Assembly: GCF_001189235.2 (NCBI RefSeq)
Contig: NZ_LFIP02000006.1
Location: forward strand, 248,001-312,000
DNA from: Bradyrhizobium embrapense
GTDB lineage: Bacteria > Pseudomonadota > Alphaproteobacteria > Rhizobiales > Xanthobacteraceae
Direction: 5' to 3'
Length of the DNA: 64,000 bases
Positions 34,134 to 42,415 of this stretch are shown here, piece by piece. The notes under the pieces are model-generated. The model was not told the origin of the DNA. It searched no databases and worked only from the letters and a program-made list of their open reading frames with translations. A program made the position numbers and the translations under genes. How positions within the stretch are numbered: the first letter of the stretch is position 1; each line of letters starts with the position of its first letter.

Positions 34134-35270
34134 ATGAAGCACATTACCTGCATCGAAGATCTGCGCCAGCTGCACAAGCGCCGGGTGCCGAAGGCGTTTT
34201 TCGATTATGCGGACCGCGGCTCCTACACCGAGGACACGCTGCGCGCGAACTCCGAGGACCTGCAGCAGATCAAGTTCCGCCAGCGTATCCTGGTCGATGT
34301 GTCCAAGCGTACCCTTGCGACCACGATCCTCGGTGAGCCCTCGGCGATGCCGCTGATCCTGGCGCCGGTCGGCCTGCTCGGCATGCAGCATGGCGACGGC
34401 GAGATCCATGCCTGCCGCGCGGCGCAGGCGGCCGGCATTCCGTTCACCCAGAGCACGATGTCGATCTGCTCGATCGAGGATATCGCGGCCGCCGTCGACA
34501 AGCCGTTCTGGTTCCAGCTCTACGTCATGAAGGACCGCGGCTTCATCAAGTCGCTGATCGAGCGCGCGATCGCAGCGAAATGCTCGGCGCTGGTGTTGAC
34601 CGTCGACCTGCAGGTGATCGGCCAGCGTCACCAGGACATCAAGAACGGCATGACCGTGCCGCCGGAATGGTCGCTGTCGAAGCTGATCGATTTCGCGACC
34701 AAGCCGGCATGGGTATCCGGCGTGCTGCAAGGCAAGCGCCGCACCTTCGGCAACATCGCGGGCCACGTCAAAGGCATGGACGACATCGTCAAGCTGTCGG
34801 AATGGACGGCATCACAGTTCGACACCACGCTGAACTGGAAGGACATCGACTGGATCCGCAGCATCTGGCCGGGCAAGCTGATCCTGAAAGGGATTCTCGA
34901 TGTCGAGGACGCCGAGCTCGCCGCCAAGAGCGGCGCCCAGGCGATCGTGGTCTCCAACCATGGCGGCCGCCAGCTCGACGGCGCGCCGTCCTCGATCGAG
35001 GTGCTGCCGGAGATCGTCGACGAGGTCGGATCACAGCTCGAGATCATGTTCGACGGCGGCATCCGCACCGGCATGGACATCATGCGCGCGCTGGCGTTCG
35101 GCGCGAAGTCCTGCATGATCGGCCGCGCCTATGCCTACGGCCTCGGCGCCGGCGGCCAGGCCGGCGTCGCCAAGGCGCTCGACATCCTCGGCAAGGAGCT
35201 CACCACCACGATGGGACTGTGCGGCGTCAACACCATCGCCGAGATCGACGACAAGGTGCTGGCGGTTTAG
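34134..35270 (+). CDS. lldD: FMN-dependent alpha-hydroxyacid dehydrogenase (L-lactate dehydrogenase-like)
   Basis: A 378-residue TIM-barrel flavoenzyme. The N-terminus AFFDYADRGSYTEDTLRANS, the FMN-binding segments LAPVGLLGMQHGDGE and FWFQLYVMKDR, the catalytic His-Arg in VVSNHGGRQLDGAPSS and the FMN phosphate loop MFDGGIRTGMDIMRALAFGA are all present. Its length and sequence fit LldD, which oxidises L-lactate to pyruvate and feeds the respiratory chain; a related 2-hydroxyacid oxidase is possible. It is monocistronic and followed by repeats. Confidence 0.88.
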   Translation: MKHITCIEDLRQLHKRRVPKAFFDYADRGSYTEDTLRANSEDLQQIKFRQRILVDVSKRTLATTILGEPSAMPLILAPVGLLGMQHGDGEIHACRAAQAAGIPFTQSTMSICSIEDIAAAVDKPFWFQLYVMKDRGFIKSLIERAIAAKCSALVLTVDLQVIGQRHQDIKNGMTVPPEWSLSKLIDFATKPAWVSGVLQGKRRTFGNIAGHVKGMDDIVKLSEWTASQFDTTLNWKDIDWIRSIWPGKLILKGILDVEDAELAAKSGAQAIVVSNHGGRQLDGAPSSIEVLPEIVDEVGSQLEIMFDGGIRTGMDIMRALAFGAKSCMIGRAYAYGLGAGGQAGVAKALDILGKELTTTMGLCGVNTIAEIDDKVLAV

Positions 35271-35309
35271 GGCTGCCGACGCAGCCGTAGCCCGGATGCA
35301 TACTTACTT

Positions 35310-35437
35310 CCCTTCTCCCCTCGTGGGAGAAGGTGGCGCGGATGCAATCCGCGCCGGATGAGGGGTTCTCTCCGCGGAGACAGACTCCTCACCCCGCTTC
35401 GCTACGCGAAGCGACCCTCTCCCACAAGGGGAGAGGG
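35310..35437. repeat. Hairpin-rich intergenic repeat (CCCTTCTCCC family)
   Basis: Successive palindromes: CCTTCTCCC / GGGAGAAGG, GGCGCGGAT / ATCCGCGCC, CTTCGC / GCGAAG, and CCCTCTCCC / GGGGAGAGGG at the right end. It separates the convergent lldD-like gene and the 35450 gene. A shorter relative is visible near 51690-51725. Confidence 0.75.
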
Positions 35438-35449
35438 TAAGCGCAAGCG

Positions 35450-36058
35450 TCACATCGGCGGTGCGATGCCGTCGCGGCCGACATTGACGCGGTTGGCTTC
35501 CAGCGTGCCGTCGTCCTTCTTCATTGCGCCGAAGATGATGATCTTGGCGCCTGGCTTCAGCTCCGACTTGTCGCCGGAGACGAAGGTGACGACTGGGGTT
35601 CCGGGCGGCACCACGACCTTCTTCTCGCCGTCCTTGTATTTCACCGTGATGTTCTGTCCGTCGGTGCCCTCCACCGTCTCGGCGACGGTGGCGTTGGTCA
35701 TGGTCGAGTTGGCGCGCAGGTCCCAGGGGCGAAAGCCTTCGGCGGCGCCGCGCTGGTTTTCCGGGAAGATATGCACCGCGATCGCCTTCTGTGTTCCGTC
35801 CGGCTCGGGCATCGCGGTGACGCCGATATAGGAACCCGCCTTGATCTCGGACAGATCGGTCTTGGCGACGCCGAACACTGCGACGTTGTCGGTGGTGCGC
35901 ACCTTCACGTCATCGCCGTCGCGCGACTTGATCGACAGCATCGCGCCGTCGACGGCCTCGATGGTGCCGCGGATGCGCACCATCGGCGGCTGCTGGGCGG
36001 ATGCGGCTGAAGTGAAGGCAACGAGAAGCAGTGCGGCGAACAGCGTCGATTTCGACAT
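35450..36058 (-). CDS. Exported hypothetical protein, paralogue A (tandem pair)
   Basis: A 202-residue protein with a signal peptide (LFAALLLVAFTSAASAQ). The mature part is all-beta in character, with two similar halves: IRGTIEAVDGAMLSIKSRDG, then ITVKYKDGEKKVVVPPGTPV. It ends in RVNVGRDGIAPPM. I do not recognise a named family; small beta-barrel (OB-like) domains are likely. The ATG at 36058 follows GAGGGA. By eye it is about 55% identical to the next gene upstream (36312-36938). Repeats and a perfect palindrome lie between the two. Confidence 0.75.
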   Translation of the reverse strand: MSKSTLFAALLLVAFTSAASAQQPPMVRIRGTIEAVDGAMLSIKSRDGDDVKVRTTDNVAVFGVAKTDLSEIKAGSYIGVTAMPEPDGTQKAIAVHIFPENQRGAAEGFRPWDLRANSTMTNATVAETVEGTDGQNITVKYKDGEKKVVVPPGTPVVTFVSGDKSELKPGAKIIIFGAMKKDDGTLEANRVNVGRDGIAPPM

Positions 36059-36180
36059 GGTGTCCCTCATGGGTTGGGCTGGCGAATCAGGGAACACCGG
36101 GAAGTTGAAGGTATTCCGTGCGGCTACCTGCTTCGTGGGAGAGGTGGCACGCACGACAACTACGAGCCAAATGAGAGGGC

Positions 36181-36196
36181 CGTTACCGCGGTAACG
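36181..36196. promoter_or_regulatory. Perfect 16-bp palindrome CGTTACCGCGGTAACG
   Basis: A perfect palindrome 123 bp upstream of the 36058 start. Its size and symmetry fit a dimeric regulator site. No regulator gene is adjacent. Confidence 0.35.
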
Positions 36197-36209
36197 AAAC
36201 TGTCATCCC

Positions 36210-36294
36210 GTAGCCCGGATGCAGCGAAGCGCAATCCGGGGCGATCGCACCGCGGAGATAGGCCCCGGATTTCGCTACGCTGCATCCGGGCTAC
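36210..36294. repeat. Long inverted repeat (GTAGCCCGGATGCAGCGAAG family)
   Basis: The left arm GTAGCCCGGATGCAGCGAAG pairs with the right arm CGCTGCATCCGGGCTAC, and inner CCGGGG pairs with CCCCGG. A fragment of the same element (CGTAGCCCGGATGCA) lies at 35286-35300. It is a dispersed intergenic element placed between the two paralogous genes. Confidence 0.8.
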
Positions 36295-36311
36295 AAACGA
36301 CACACCAAGCG

Positions 36312-36938
36312 TCACATCGGCGGCGTCAAGCCGTCGCGGCCGACGTTGACGCGGTCGGTTTCAAACGAGCCGTCGGGCAGCTTCTTCATGAAGGCGATCA
36401 CCTTGGCGCCGGTCTTCAGGTCCGCCTTGTCGCCGGGAACATAGGTCACGACAGGTGTGTCGGGCGTGACCTGCACCTTCTTCTCGCCGTCCTTGTACTT
36501 GACCAGCAAAGTATGACCGTCATTGCCGACGACGGATTCCGCGACGGTGGCATTTGTCATGCTGCTGTTGGGCTTCAGATCATACGGCCGCGAACCCTCG
36601 CCGGTGCCCCGCATGTTTTCGGGAAAGACATGCACCTCGACCGCCTTCGGCACGCCGTCGGGGCCGGGCACCGTGGTCGTGCCGATGAAGGAACCGACCT
36701 TGATGTCGGACAGCGCGATCTTGGTGAGGCCGAGCACCACCATATTGCCAGCCATGTGCAACTTGACGTCTTCGCCGCTGCGCGACTTCACCGCCAGCGT
36801 ATCGCCATCGACGCTCTCGACGATTCCGCGCACCCGCGTCGGCGCCGGCGGCTGCTGCGCAAGCGCGTAAAGTGTGGACGTCGTCACCATCGCAAACGCA
36901 ATGAACGGACGAACGAGATGGGAACTGCTGGCAGGCAT
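36312..36938 (-). CDS. Exported hypothetical protein, paralogue B (tandem pair)
   Basis: A 208-residue protein with a signal-like N-terminus (LVRPFIAFAMVTTSTLYALA) and a mature part collinear with the 35450 protein. The blocks SSMTNATVAES, VKYKDGEKKV and RVNVGRDG are shared almost exactly. The ATG at 36938 follows CGGAGATC. The frame stays open upstream into aroE on the same strand, but that is read-through of another frame. Function is unknown; a periplasmic location is inferred from the leader. Confidence 0.75.
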   Translation of the reverse strand: MPASSSHLVRPFIAFAMVTTSTLYALAQQPPAPTRVRGIVESVDGDTLAVKSRSGEDVKLHMAGNMVVLGLTKIALSDIKVGSFIGTTTVPGPDGVPKAVEVHVFPENMRGTGEGSRPYDLKPNSSMTNATVAESVVGNDGHTLLVKYKDGEKKVQVTPDTPVVTYVPGDKADLKTGAKVIAFMKKLPDGSFETDRVNVGRDGLTPPM

Positions 36939-37006
36939 GGTGATCTCCGGGAGGGAACGCGGGGGGACTAACACGAGACCCCGAGCCGGAGACGCTATTC
37001 CGGGCC

Positions 37007-37873
37007 TCAAGTCTTTGTGAGATCGGCCTCGACAAGCGCACGCAATTCCGGCGTGACCTGCGGGCGCTGGCCGAACCACAATTCGAAACCGCGCACCGCC
37101 TGGTGCAGCAGCATGCCGAGCCCATCTGCCGTCTTCAGGCCACGCGCCTCCGCCGCCGCGAGCAGCGGCGTCACCAGCGGCACATAGACGATATCGGAAA
37201 CAACCGCATGTTGCGGCAGCAACCCCACATCCACCTCGAGCGCGGGCTGGCCATGCTGGCCGAGCGACGTGGCGTTCACCAGCAGCCCTGCGCGCGGCAG
37301 CAACTCGCCAACCGCGTCCCACGTCGCGGGATGAACGCGCGCGTCGAACTGGTCGGCCAGCGCACGGGCGCGGCCGATGGTGCGGTTGACCAGATGCACG
37401 CGCTTGATGCCGCGCTCGATCAGGCCGAACACCACCGCGCGTGACGCGCCGCCGGCGCCTAGCACCAGCGCGTCCTCGATCTTGTCCCAGCCGGGCGCGC
37501 AGGCGTCCAGATTGTTGATGAAGCCTTCGACATCGGTGTTGGTCGAGCGCAACTCGCCGTCGGCGAACCACAGCGTGTTGGCGGCGCCGACCGCGCGGGC
37601 GCGCGCGTCCGGCGCCGTCAGCGCCAGCGCCTGCTCCTTGTGCGGGATGGTGACGTTGGCGCCGACGAAGCCGCGCAGCGACAGGCGGAACAGGAAATCC
37701 TTGAAATCCTCCGGCGGCACCGCCTCGATCACATAGCCGCCCTCGATGCCGAGCGTGCGCAGCCAGTAATGATGGATCAGCGGCGAGCGGGAATGCGCCG
37801 CCGGCCAGCCGATCAGGCACGCGGCGCGAGTTTTGCCTTGAATGTTGCCTTGGATGTTGCCTTGGGATGTCAT
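37007..37873 (-). CDS. aroE: Shikimate dehydrogenase
   Basis: A 288-residue NADPH enzyme reducing 3-dehydroshikimate to shikimate in aromatic amino-acid synthesis. The shikimate-binding HSRSPLIHHYWL, the catalytic Lys in NVTIPHKEQ, the Rossmann motif LVLGAGGASRAVV and GLGMLLHQAVRGFELWFG are all present. The start at 37873 gives MTSQGNIQGNIQGKTRAAC, which includes a duplicated NIQG from 12-bp DNA repeats. In many relatives the protein starts nearer TRAACLIG. It lies 31 bp after the YoaK-like gene. Confidence 0.95.
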   Translation of the reverse strand: MTSQGNIQGNIQGKTRAACLIGWPAAHSRSPLIHHYWLRTLGIEGGYVIEAVPPEDFKDFLFRLSLRGFVGANVTIPHKEQALALTAPDARARAVGAANTLWFADGELRSTNTDVEGFINNLDACAPGWDKIEDALVLGAGGASRAVVFGLIERGIKRVHLVNRTIGRARALADQFDARVHPATWDAVGELLPRAGLLVNATSLGQHGQPALEVDVGLLPQHAVVSDIVYVPLVTPLLAAAEARGLKTADGLGMLLHQAVRGFELWFGQRPQVTPELRALVEADLTKT

Positions 37874-37904
37874 GGTCGTGACATCGGCCAAGGCAGGCGC
37901 GCTG

Positions 37905-38546
37905 TCAATCCGTCCCGTTCGCGGTTGCGGCAACCAGCACGCTGAGGGCGAACGCGGTGGCCGCGGCGAACCAGATCGCGGCGAGATTGATCCAGTGGTA
38001 GGCCAACGCGCCGGCAAGCGCGCCCGCGACCAACGCCGCCCATAGCAGGACGTTCGGCAACCAGGCCCAGCCCCCGCCGCCGGTCAGCGCCGCGGCAATC
38101 AGCTGCCCGGCCTTGATCAGCGCTCCCGTGACATAGGTCAGGCCGAGCCCGGCTCCGCCTTCGAGCTGGAACACCGCGTTCTCGAGCCCCATCGCCAATA
38201 CGATGGCCGCAACCGCCGTGCCCGGCAGGCCATTTGCATAGGCCCCGGCCGCAGCCGCGAGCAGCAGCGCCTCGATGAGCAGGATCAGCGGCTGGCGACG
38301 CGCAATGCGGCTGAGCACGATCAAGCTGCCGGCCGCAGCCCCCGCGACGAACAGCACGATCAGTTCCAGCGCTTCGAGGGCATGCTGCCAATGGCCCTCG
38401 GCGAGCGTCACGCCGAGCCGCGTCGAGTTGCCGCTCATGAAGGACACGAACAGCCCGCCGAGATGCAGGTAGCCGATGGCATCGACATAGCCGGCCAGCG
38501 CGCTGAGCGCGCAGGCCAGCGCCAGGTTACGGCGGGATTCAAGCAT
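37905..38546 (-). CDS. YoaK/DUF1275-family membrane protein
   Basis: A 213-residue inner-membrane protein with about six helices. The family start is clear: ALACALSALAGYVDAIGYLH followed by GLFVSFMSGNSTRLGV. It also has ENAVFQLEGGAGLGLTYVTG and GWAWLPNVLLWAALVAGALA. The function of DUF1275 proteins is not established. It is immediately upstream of aroE on the same strand and may be co-transcribed with it, though no functional link is apparent. Confidence 0.9.
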   Translation of the reverse strand: MLESRRNLALACALSALAGYVDAIGYLHLGGLFVSFMSGNSTRLGVTLAEGHWQHALEALELIVLFVAGAAAGSLIVLSRIARRQPLILLIEALLLAAAAGAYANGLPGTAVAAIVLAMGLENAVFQLEGGAGLGLTYVTGALIKAGQLIAAALTGGGGWAWLPNVLLWAALVAGALAGALAYHWINLAAIWFAAATAFALSVLVAATANGTD

Positions 38547-38619
38547 GCTGTCCTTGCGCCCCCATCAGGGACGCAAGCTAGCTGGCTGCGGACGCGCTGC
38601 CAACGATCTCCCCATCTCC

Positions 38620-38704
38620 CGTCATTCCGGGGCGATGCGCAGCGTCGAACCCGGAATCTCGATATGCCGGGTTCGCTCGCTCACGCGAGCGCTCCGGAAT
38701 GACG
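38620..38704. repeat. Dispersed palindromic repeat (CGTCATTCCGG family), copy 1
   Basis: CGTCATTCCGG at the left and CCGGAATGACG at the right, with inner GAACCCGG / CCGGGTTC and GCTCGCTCACGCGAGC. A related copy lies at 47730-47836. It is downstream of the EF-G-like gene and may help stop transcription. Confidence 0.85.
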
Positions 38705-38713
38705 GCGAGTTGT

Positions 38714-40762
38714 TCACGCCGCGTCGCGATGCGCGGCGATGATCTGGTCGGCGGCGCGGCCCGTCACTTCGGCCATGCGGTCGAACTGGCGGGTGAAGGT
38801 GCCGGCGCCGGCAGTCGCCGAGCGCAGCTCGACGATGAGGTCGCCGATCTCGGATTCCGGCATCGTGGCGCGAACGCAGTCCCAGCCGCTCCAGCCCTCG
38901 CGGGTGTCGAAGCCGAGGATCTGGCCGCGGCGCGCCGACAGGATCGCATTGATCTTGGCGGTCGCATCGGTCGGGCAGACGATCTCGACCATGTGGATCG
39001 GCTCGAGGAGCACCGGCTGGCACTGCGGCAGTCCCTCGCTGACGCCGATCCGCGCCGCGGTGCGGAACGCGAGATCGGACGAGTCGACACTGTGATAGGA
39101 GCCATCGGTCAGCGTGACGTCGACGTCGATCACAGGAAAGCCGAGCGGGCCACGCGCCAGCGCGTCGACGACGCCCTCCTCCACTGCGCCGATATAGTTG
39201 CGCGGCACCGCGCCACCGACCACCTTCTCGTGGAATTCGAAGCCAGATCCGCGCGGCTTCGGCTTGATGTCGAGCACGACATCGCCGAACTGGCCATGGC
39301 CGCCGGACTGCTTCTTGTGCCGGCCGCGCTGGGTAATGGCCTTGCGGATGGTCTCCTGGTAGCCGATCGCCGGCGGATGCGATTTGACGTTGACGCCGTA
39401 GCGGTCCTTCAGCCGCTCCTGCGCGACGCGCAGATGCATCTCGCCCTGCCCCCACAGCACGGTGTCGTGGGTGCGCGGGTCCTGGATCATGGTCAGCGAC
39501 GGATCCTCCTCGTTCAGCCGCAGCAGCGCCTGGCCGAGCTTGACGTCGTCCTTGCGGTCGGTCGCTGATATCGAGATCGACAGCACCGGCGCGGCGGGCT
39601 CGATCTTGACCAGCGAGGCCGGGGCCGTCTTGCCGCTCGAGACCGTATCGCCGGTCTTGATCGCGTCGAGCTTGCCGAGCGCAACCGTATCGCCGGCCTC
39701 GGCCGACGGCCGCTTGCTGTCATGCGTGCCCGAGACCGCAAGGATGCCGGAGACGCGCCCAGTCTCGCCGCTTGAGGATTGCAGCGTTGCGCCGTCGTCG
39801 AGCCGGCCTGCGAGCACGCGCGCCAGAGACAGCTTGCCGCCGTGCTGCAGATGCACGGTCTTGAACACATAGGCCAGCGCATCCTTCTGGTCCTTGGCGC
39901 CGAGCCGCTTGGCGGTCTCGGCAACGCCGGGCGCCTCGTGGCGCAGCGCCTTCATCAGGCGAAGCACGCCGTTCTCGCGGCTCGCCGCACCAAGCAGCAC
40001 CGGACAGATCAGTCCTTCGCGCAGTTCGCGCGCGAGATCGTCGAACACGGCATCGCGCGGCGGCTGGATATCCTCCAGCAGTTGCTCCATCAACGCATCG
40101 TCGTGATCGGCGAGCTTCTCCAGCATCGAGAAGCGCGCTTCCTTCTCGCGGTCGAGATTGCCGCCCTCCAGCACCATTACCTCCGAGGGCTTGTGCTCAC
40201 GATAGACGAAGGCGCGCTCCAGCGCGAGATCGACGAAGCCTTCGATCAGATCGCCATTCCAGATCGGGATCTGGCGCAGCACCAGCGGCACGCGCGAGGC
40301 TGGCTGCAGCGTCGCAAGCGTCTCGCGGACGCGCTTGTTGGCGCGGTCGATCTTGTTCAGGAACAGGAAACGGGGAATTCCGAGGTCCTCGAGCTCGCGC
40401 AGGATGATCTGCAGCTGCGGCAGCTTCTTCTCGTCAGCCTCGCAGACCACGACCGCGGCATCGACCGCCGGCAACGCGGCACGCATGTCGTGCGCGAATT
40501 CGATCGAGCCGGGGCAATCGATAAAGGTGTAGCTGTCCCCCATAAAGGTGGTGGTGGCGGCGGTCAGGCCTACGCCCATCTTGTGTTGACGCGCCTCGGG
40601 GCTGGCATCGCCGACGGAGGTTCCGGCATCGACGCTGCCGGCAGTCTTGATGGCGCCCGTGCGCGCCAGGATCGCTTCCAGAAGTGTGGTTTTACCGCTT
40701 TGGAAAGGGCCCACCAATGCGATGCACCGTGGACCTCGGGGACTTCTGACGTCTTGTCCCAT
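38714..40762 (-). CDS. EF-G-like translational GTPase paralogue (no catalytic His)
   Basis: A 682-residue protein with EF-G domain order. The G domain has P-loop GPFQSGKTTL (~18), FIDCPGSIEF (G3) and FLNKIDRAN (G4). Domain II follows, with KTVHLQHGGKLSLARVLAGR. Domains III-V include YQETIRKAI and VIDVDVTLTDGSYHSVDSSD. True EF-G has DTPGHVDF at G3; the His that triggers GTP hydrolysis is Ser here, and the switch segment is KMGVGLTA instead of RGITI. It is therefore the accessory EF-G-like type, not the main translocase. The start has GGAGG upstream. Its role is unknown. Confidence 0.88.
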   Translation of the reverse strand: MGQDVRSPRGPRCIALVGPFQSGKTTLLEAILARTGAIKTAGSVDAGTSVGDASPEARQHKMGVGLTAATTTFMGDSYTFIDCPGSIEFAHDMRAALPAVDAAVVVCEADEKKLPQLQIILRELEDLGIPRFLFLNKIDRANKRVRETLATLQPASRVPLVLRQIPIWNGDLIEGFVDLALERAFVYREHKPSEVMVLEGGNLDREKEARFSMLEKLADHDDALMEQLLEDIQPPRDAVFDDLARELREGLICPVLLGAASRENGVLRLMKALRHEAPGVAETAKRLGAKDQKDALAYVFKTVHLQHGGKLSLARVLAGRLDDGATLQSSSGETGRVSGILAVSGTHDSKRPSAEAGDTVALGKLDAIKTGDTVSSGKTAPASLVKIEPAAPVLSISISATDRKDDVKLGQALLRLNEEDPSLTMIQDPRTHDTVLWGQGEMHLRVAQERLKDRYGVNVKSHPPAIGYQETIRKAITQRGRHKKQSGGHGQFGDVVLDIKPKPRGSGFEFHEKVVGGAVPRNYIGAVEEGVVDALARGPLGFPVIDVDVTLTDGSYHSVDSSDLAFRTAARIGVSEGLPQCQPVLLEPIHMVEIVCPTDATAKINAILSARRGQILGFDTREGWSGWDCVRATMPESEIGDLIVELRSATAGAGTFTRQFDRMAEVTGRAADQIIAAHRDAA

Positions 40763-40904
40763 TGCCGCCTCCTCGTGTTGGAGCTCGGCCCATGATTGGG
40801 TCGGCGACCTTTGATCGTCCGCCCGTCCCGGGATTTTGGCAAGCCGGAAAACTCGCTGCGGTGCGGCGGCGCGGCGCAAAGCCGCGCGCCGATCGCTTCG
40901 CGCG

Positions 40905-41387
40905 TTAGCGCCCCGGACGGAGCTCCAGGCTCTCGAGGCCGGCGGCAATGTTGACGCCGACCTGGCCCTGCACGCTGAGCGGCTGCAGAGCGATGGTGTT
41001 GTCGGAGCCGCCGACCAGCACGTTGCCGCCGACGCCGACGCCAAGCGTCGCGCTGCCCTGCGCGCCGGCATAATTACCGGAGAGCGCACCCGGACCGAGC
41101 CGCTCCACCGGTGCGTAGACGCCCCAGGCCAGCGCCGATTCCTGGGTGATGCCGAGATCCACGCCGACCTTCTGGATGGTCGCGATGTAGCGATCCTCAG
41201 GCAGGCCATTGGCACGCAACACGCAACCGAGATGGGTCACCGAGCCGACGATGAAGCCGACGCTCGCGCCACCACGGCATTCCAGGACGCCGACCTGTAC
41301 GCGCTGGCTCGGTTGTTGGGCGCTGGCGCCAGCGATTGCGGTCAGCGCGGCGATGGCGGCACCGGCAAGGAGAGTAAAGCGACGCAT
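40905..41387 (-). CDS. DUF992 exported protein, copy 1
   Basis: A 160-residue protein with a signal peptide (TLLAGAAIAALTAIAGASAQ) and the DUF992 domain: VGVLECRGGASVGFIVGSVT and HLGCVLRANGLPEDRYIATI, with two cysteines that could pair. It ends in VGVNIAAGLESLELRPGR. The family is common in rhizobia and of unknown function, probably periplasmic. The start at 41387 leads straight into the signal peptide. A paralogue lies 254 bp upstream. A GGCGCCG / CGGCGCC hairpin (41436-41455) precedes the gene. Confidence 0.85.
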   Translation of the reverse strand: MRRFTLLAGAAIAALTAIAGASAQQPSQRVQVGVLECRGGASVGFIVGSVTHLGCVLRANGLPEDRYIATIQKVGVDLGITQESALAWGVYAPVERLGPGALSGNYAGAQGSATLGVGVGGNVLVGGSDNTIALQPLSVQGQVGVNIAAGLESLELRPGR

Positions 41388-41591
41388 GATGGAGAGTCTC
41401 CGGCTGAGAGGCATGACGCGAGCAAACAACGGAACGGCGCCGTGTCTGCGGCGCCTTGCGCATCCTATGCCACAACATCGGATGCACAGCCAGAATTTGC
41501 GGTGCTCGACCACCGATTGTTGCGGGATGTGGCGGCACTGCTCCTTCATTCGAGCCTGCCGATCCTGGTCGGGCAACGGACAGCGGACAAC

Positions 41592-41623
41592 AAAAAAAGA
41601 GGCCCGCTTCCGCGGGCCTCTTT
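41592..41623 (-). terminator. Terminator of DUF992 copy 2
   Basis: AAAGAGGCCCGC / GCGGGCCTCTTT form a perfect 12-bp stem with a 4-nt loop. On the minus strand the stem ends in a seven-T run. It lies 18 bases past the stop. It separates the two DUF992 genes into different transcripts. Confidence 0.9.
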
Positions 41624-41641
41624 GATCGAACACCAACCAGC

Positions 41642-42166
41642 TTAGTGGTGGTGATGATGACGGTGGTGGCGATGATGACGGCGCGGACCCGCGGTGCGGA
41701 CCGGCTCGAGATCGATCCCGGCGATGCCGGCCGCAACGTTGAGGCCGGTCTGGCCCTGCACGCTGATCGGCTGCAGCGCGTAGGCGTTGTTCGGGCCGCC
41801 GAACAGGAAGTTACCGCCGGCGCCGAGGCCGACCGAAGCGTTGACGCCGACGCCGCCGTAGCTGCCGGCGAGCGCACCGCGCGGAACCACCGTGGTCGGC
41901 GCGCTCACGGCCCAGGCGAGCTGGGTCGTCGCGGTGACGCCGAGGTCGACGCCGATCCGCTTCACGGTCGCAACATAGGGCTCGGGGCGGCGGCCGCCGC
42001 TCTGGAACACGCATTCGAGGCGGGCGACAGAGCCGACGACGAAGCCGACATTCTCGCCGCCATGGCATTGCAGGACCCCAGCCTGAACCTGAGGCTGCTG
42101 CGCGTTGGCAGTGGCGAACGGCGCCAGCAACGCAAGCGCTGCAAGGGTGAGAGTCGAAAGTCGCAT
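41642..42166 (-). CDS. DUF992 exported protein, copy 2, with His-rich tail
   Basis: A 174-residue protein with a signal peptide (LTLAALALLAPFATANAQ) and a DUF992 domain (VQAGVLQCHGGENVGFVVGS, ARLECVFQSGG) similar to copy 1, including the pair of cysteines. Unlike copy 1 it continues past the domain into an Arg/His tail, RRHHRHHRHHHHH, which would bind divalent metal ions. The start at 42166 matches the signal peptide. It has its own terminator. Function is unknown; periplasmic metal buffering is speculative. Confidence 0.85.
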   Translation of the reverse strand: MRLSTLTLAALALLAPFATANAQQPQVQAGVLQCHGGENVGFVVGSVARLECVFQSGGRRPEPYVATVKRIGVDLGVTATTQLAWAVSAPTTVVPRGALAGSYGGVGVNASVGLGAGGNFLFGGPNNAYALQPISVQGQTGLNVAAGIAGIDLEPVRTAGPRRHHRHHRHHHHH

Positions 42167-42368
42167 TATCTGTCTCCGCAAGGTGAACTGAACTGGAATT
42201 TGTGCGGCGGACACAAAGCAAGGCTCGTGTCCAAAACAAGGCAGTTCGCAAAGAGGCCGTAAAAACTTCCTGCGTGTGGCATCGATGTTCGCGCACACGC
42301 ACGTGAGATGAGCGTGTTGTGATTTGACTCTGCGATTTTACCGCTGCGCTTCGTCAATGCACAAACAG

Positions 42369-42399
42369 AAACGCTCCCGCACCAGGTGTGGGAGCGTTT
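42369..42399 (-). terminator. Terminator of the aminotransferase gene
   Basis: AAACGCTCCC / GGGAGCGTTT form a perfect 10-bp stem extended by CAC / GTG inside. On the minus strand it runs into TCTGTTTGTG. It lies 17 bases after the stop. Confidence 0.75.
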
Positions 42400-42415
42400 A
42401 CCGGTTCGAAACCAA

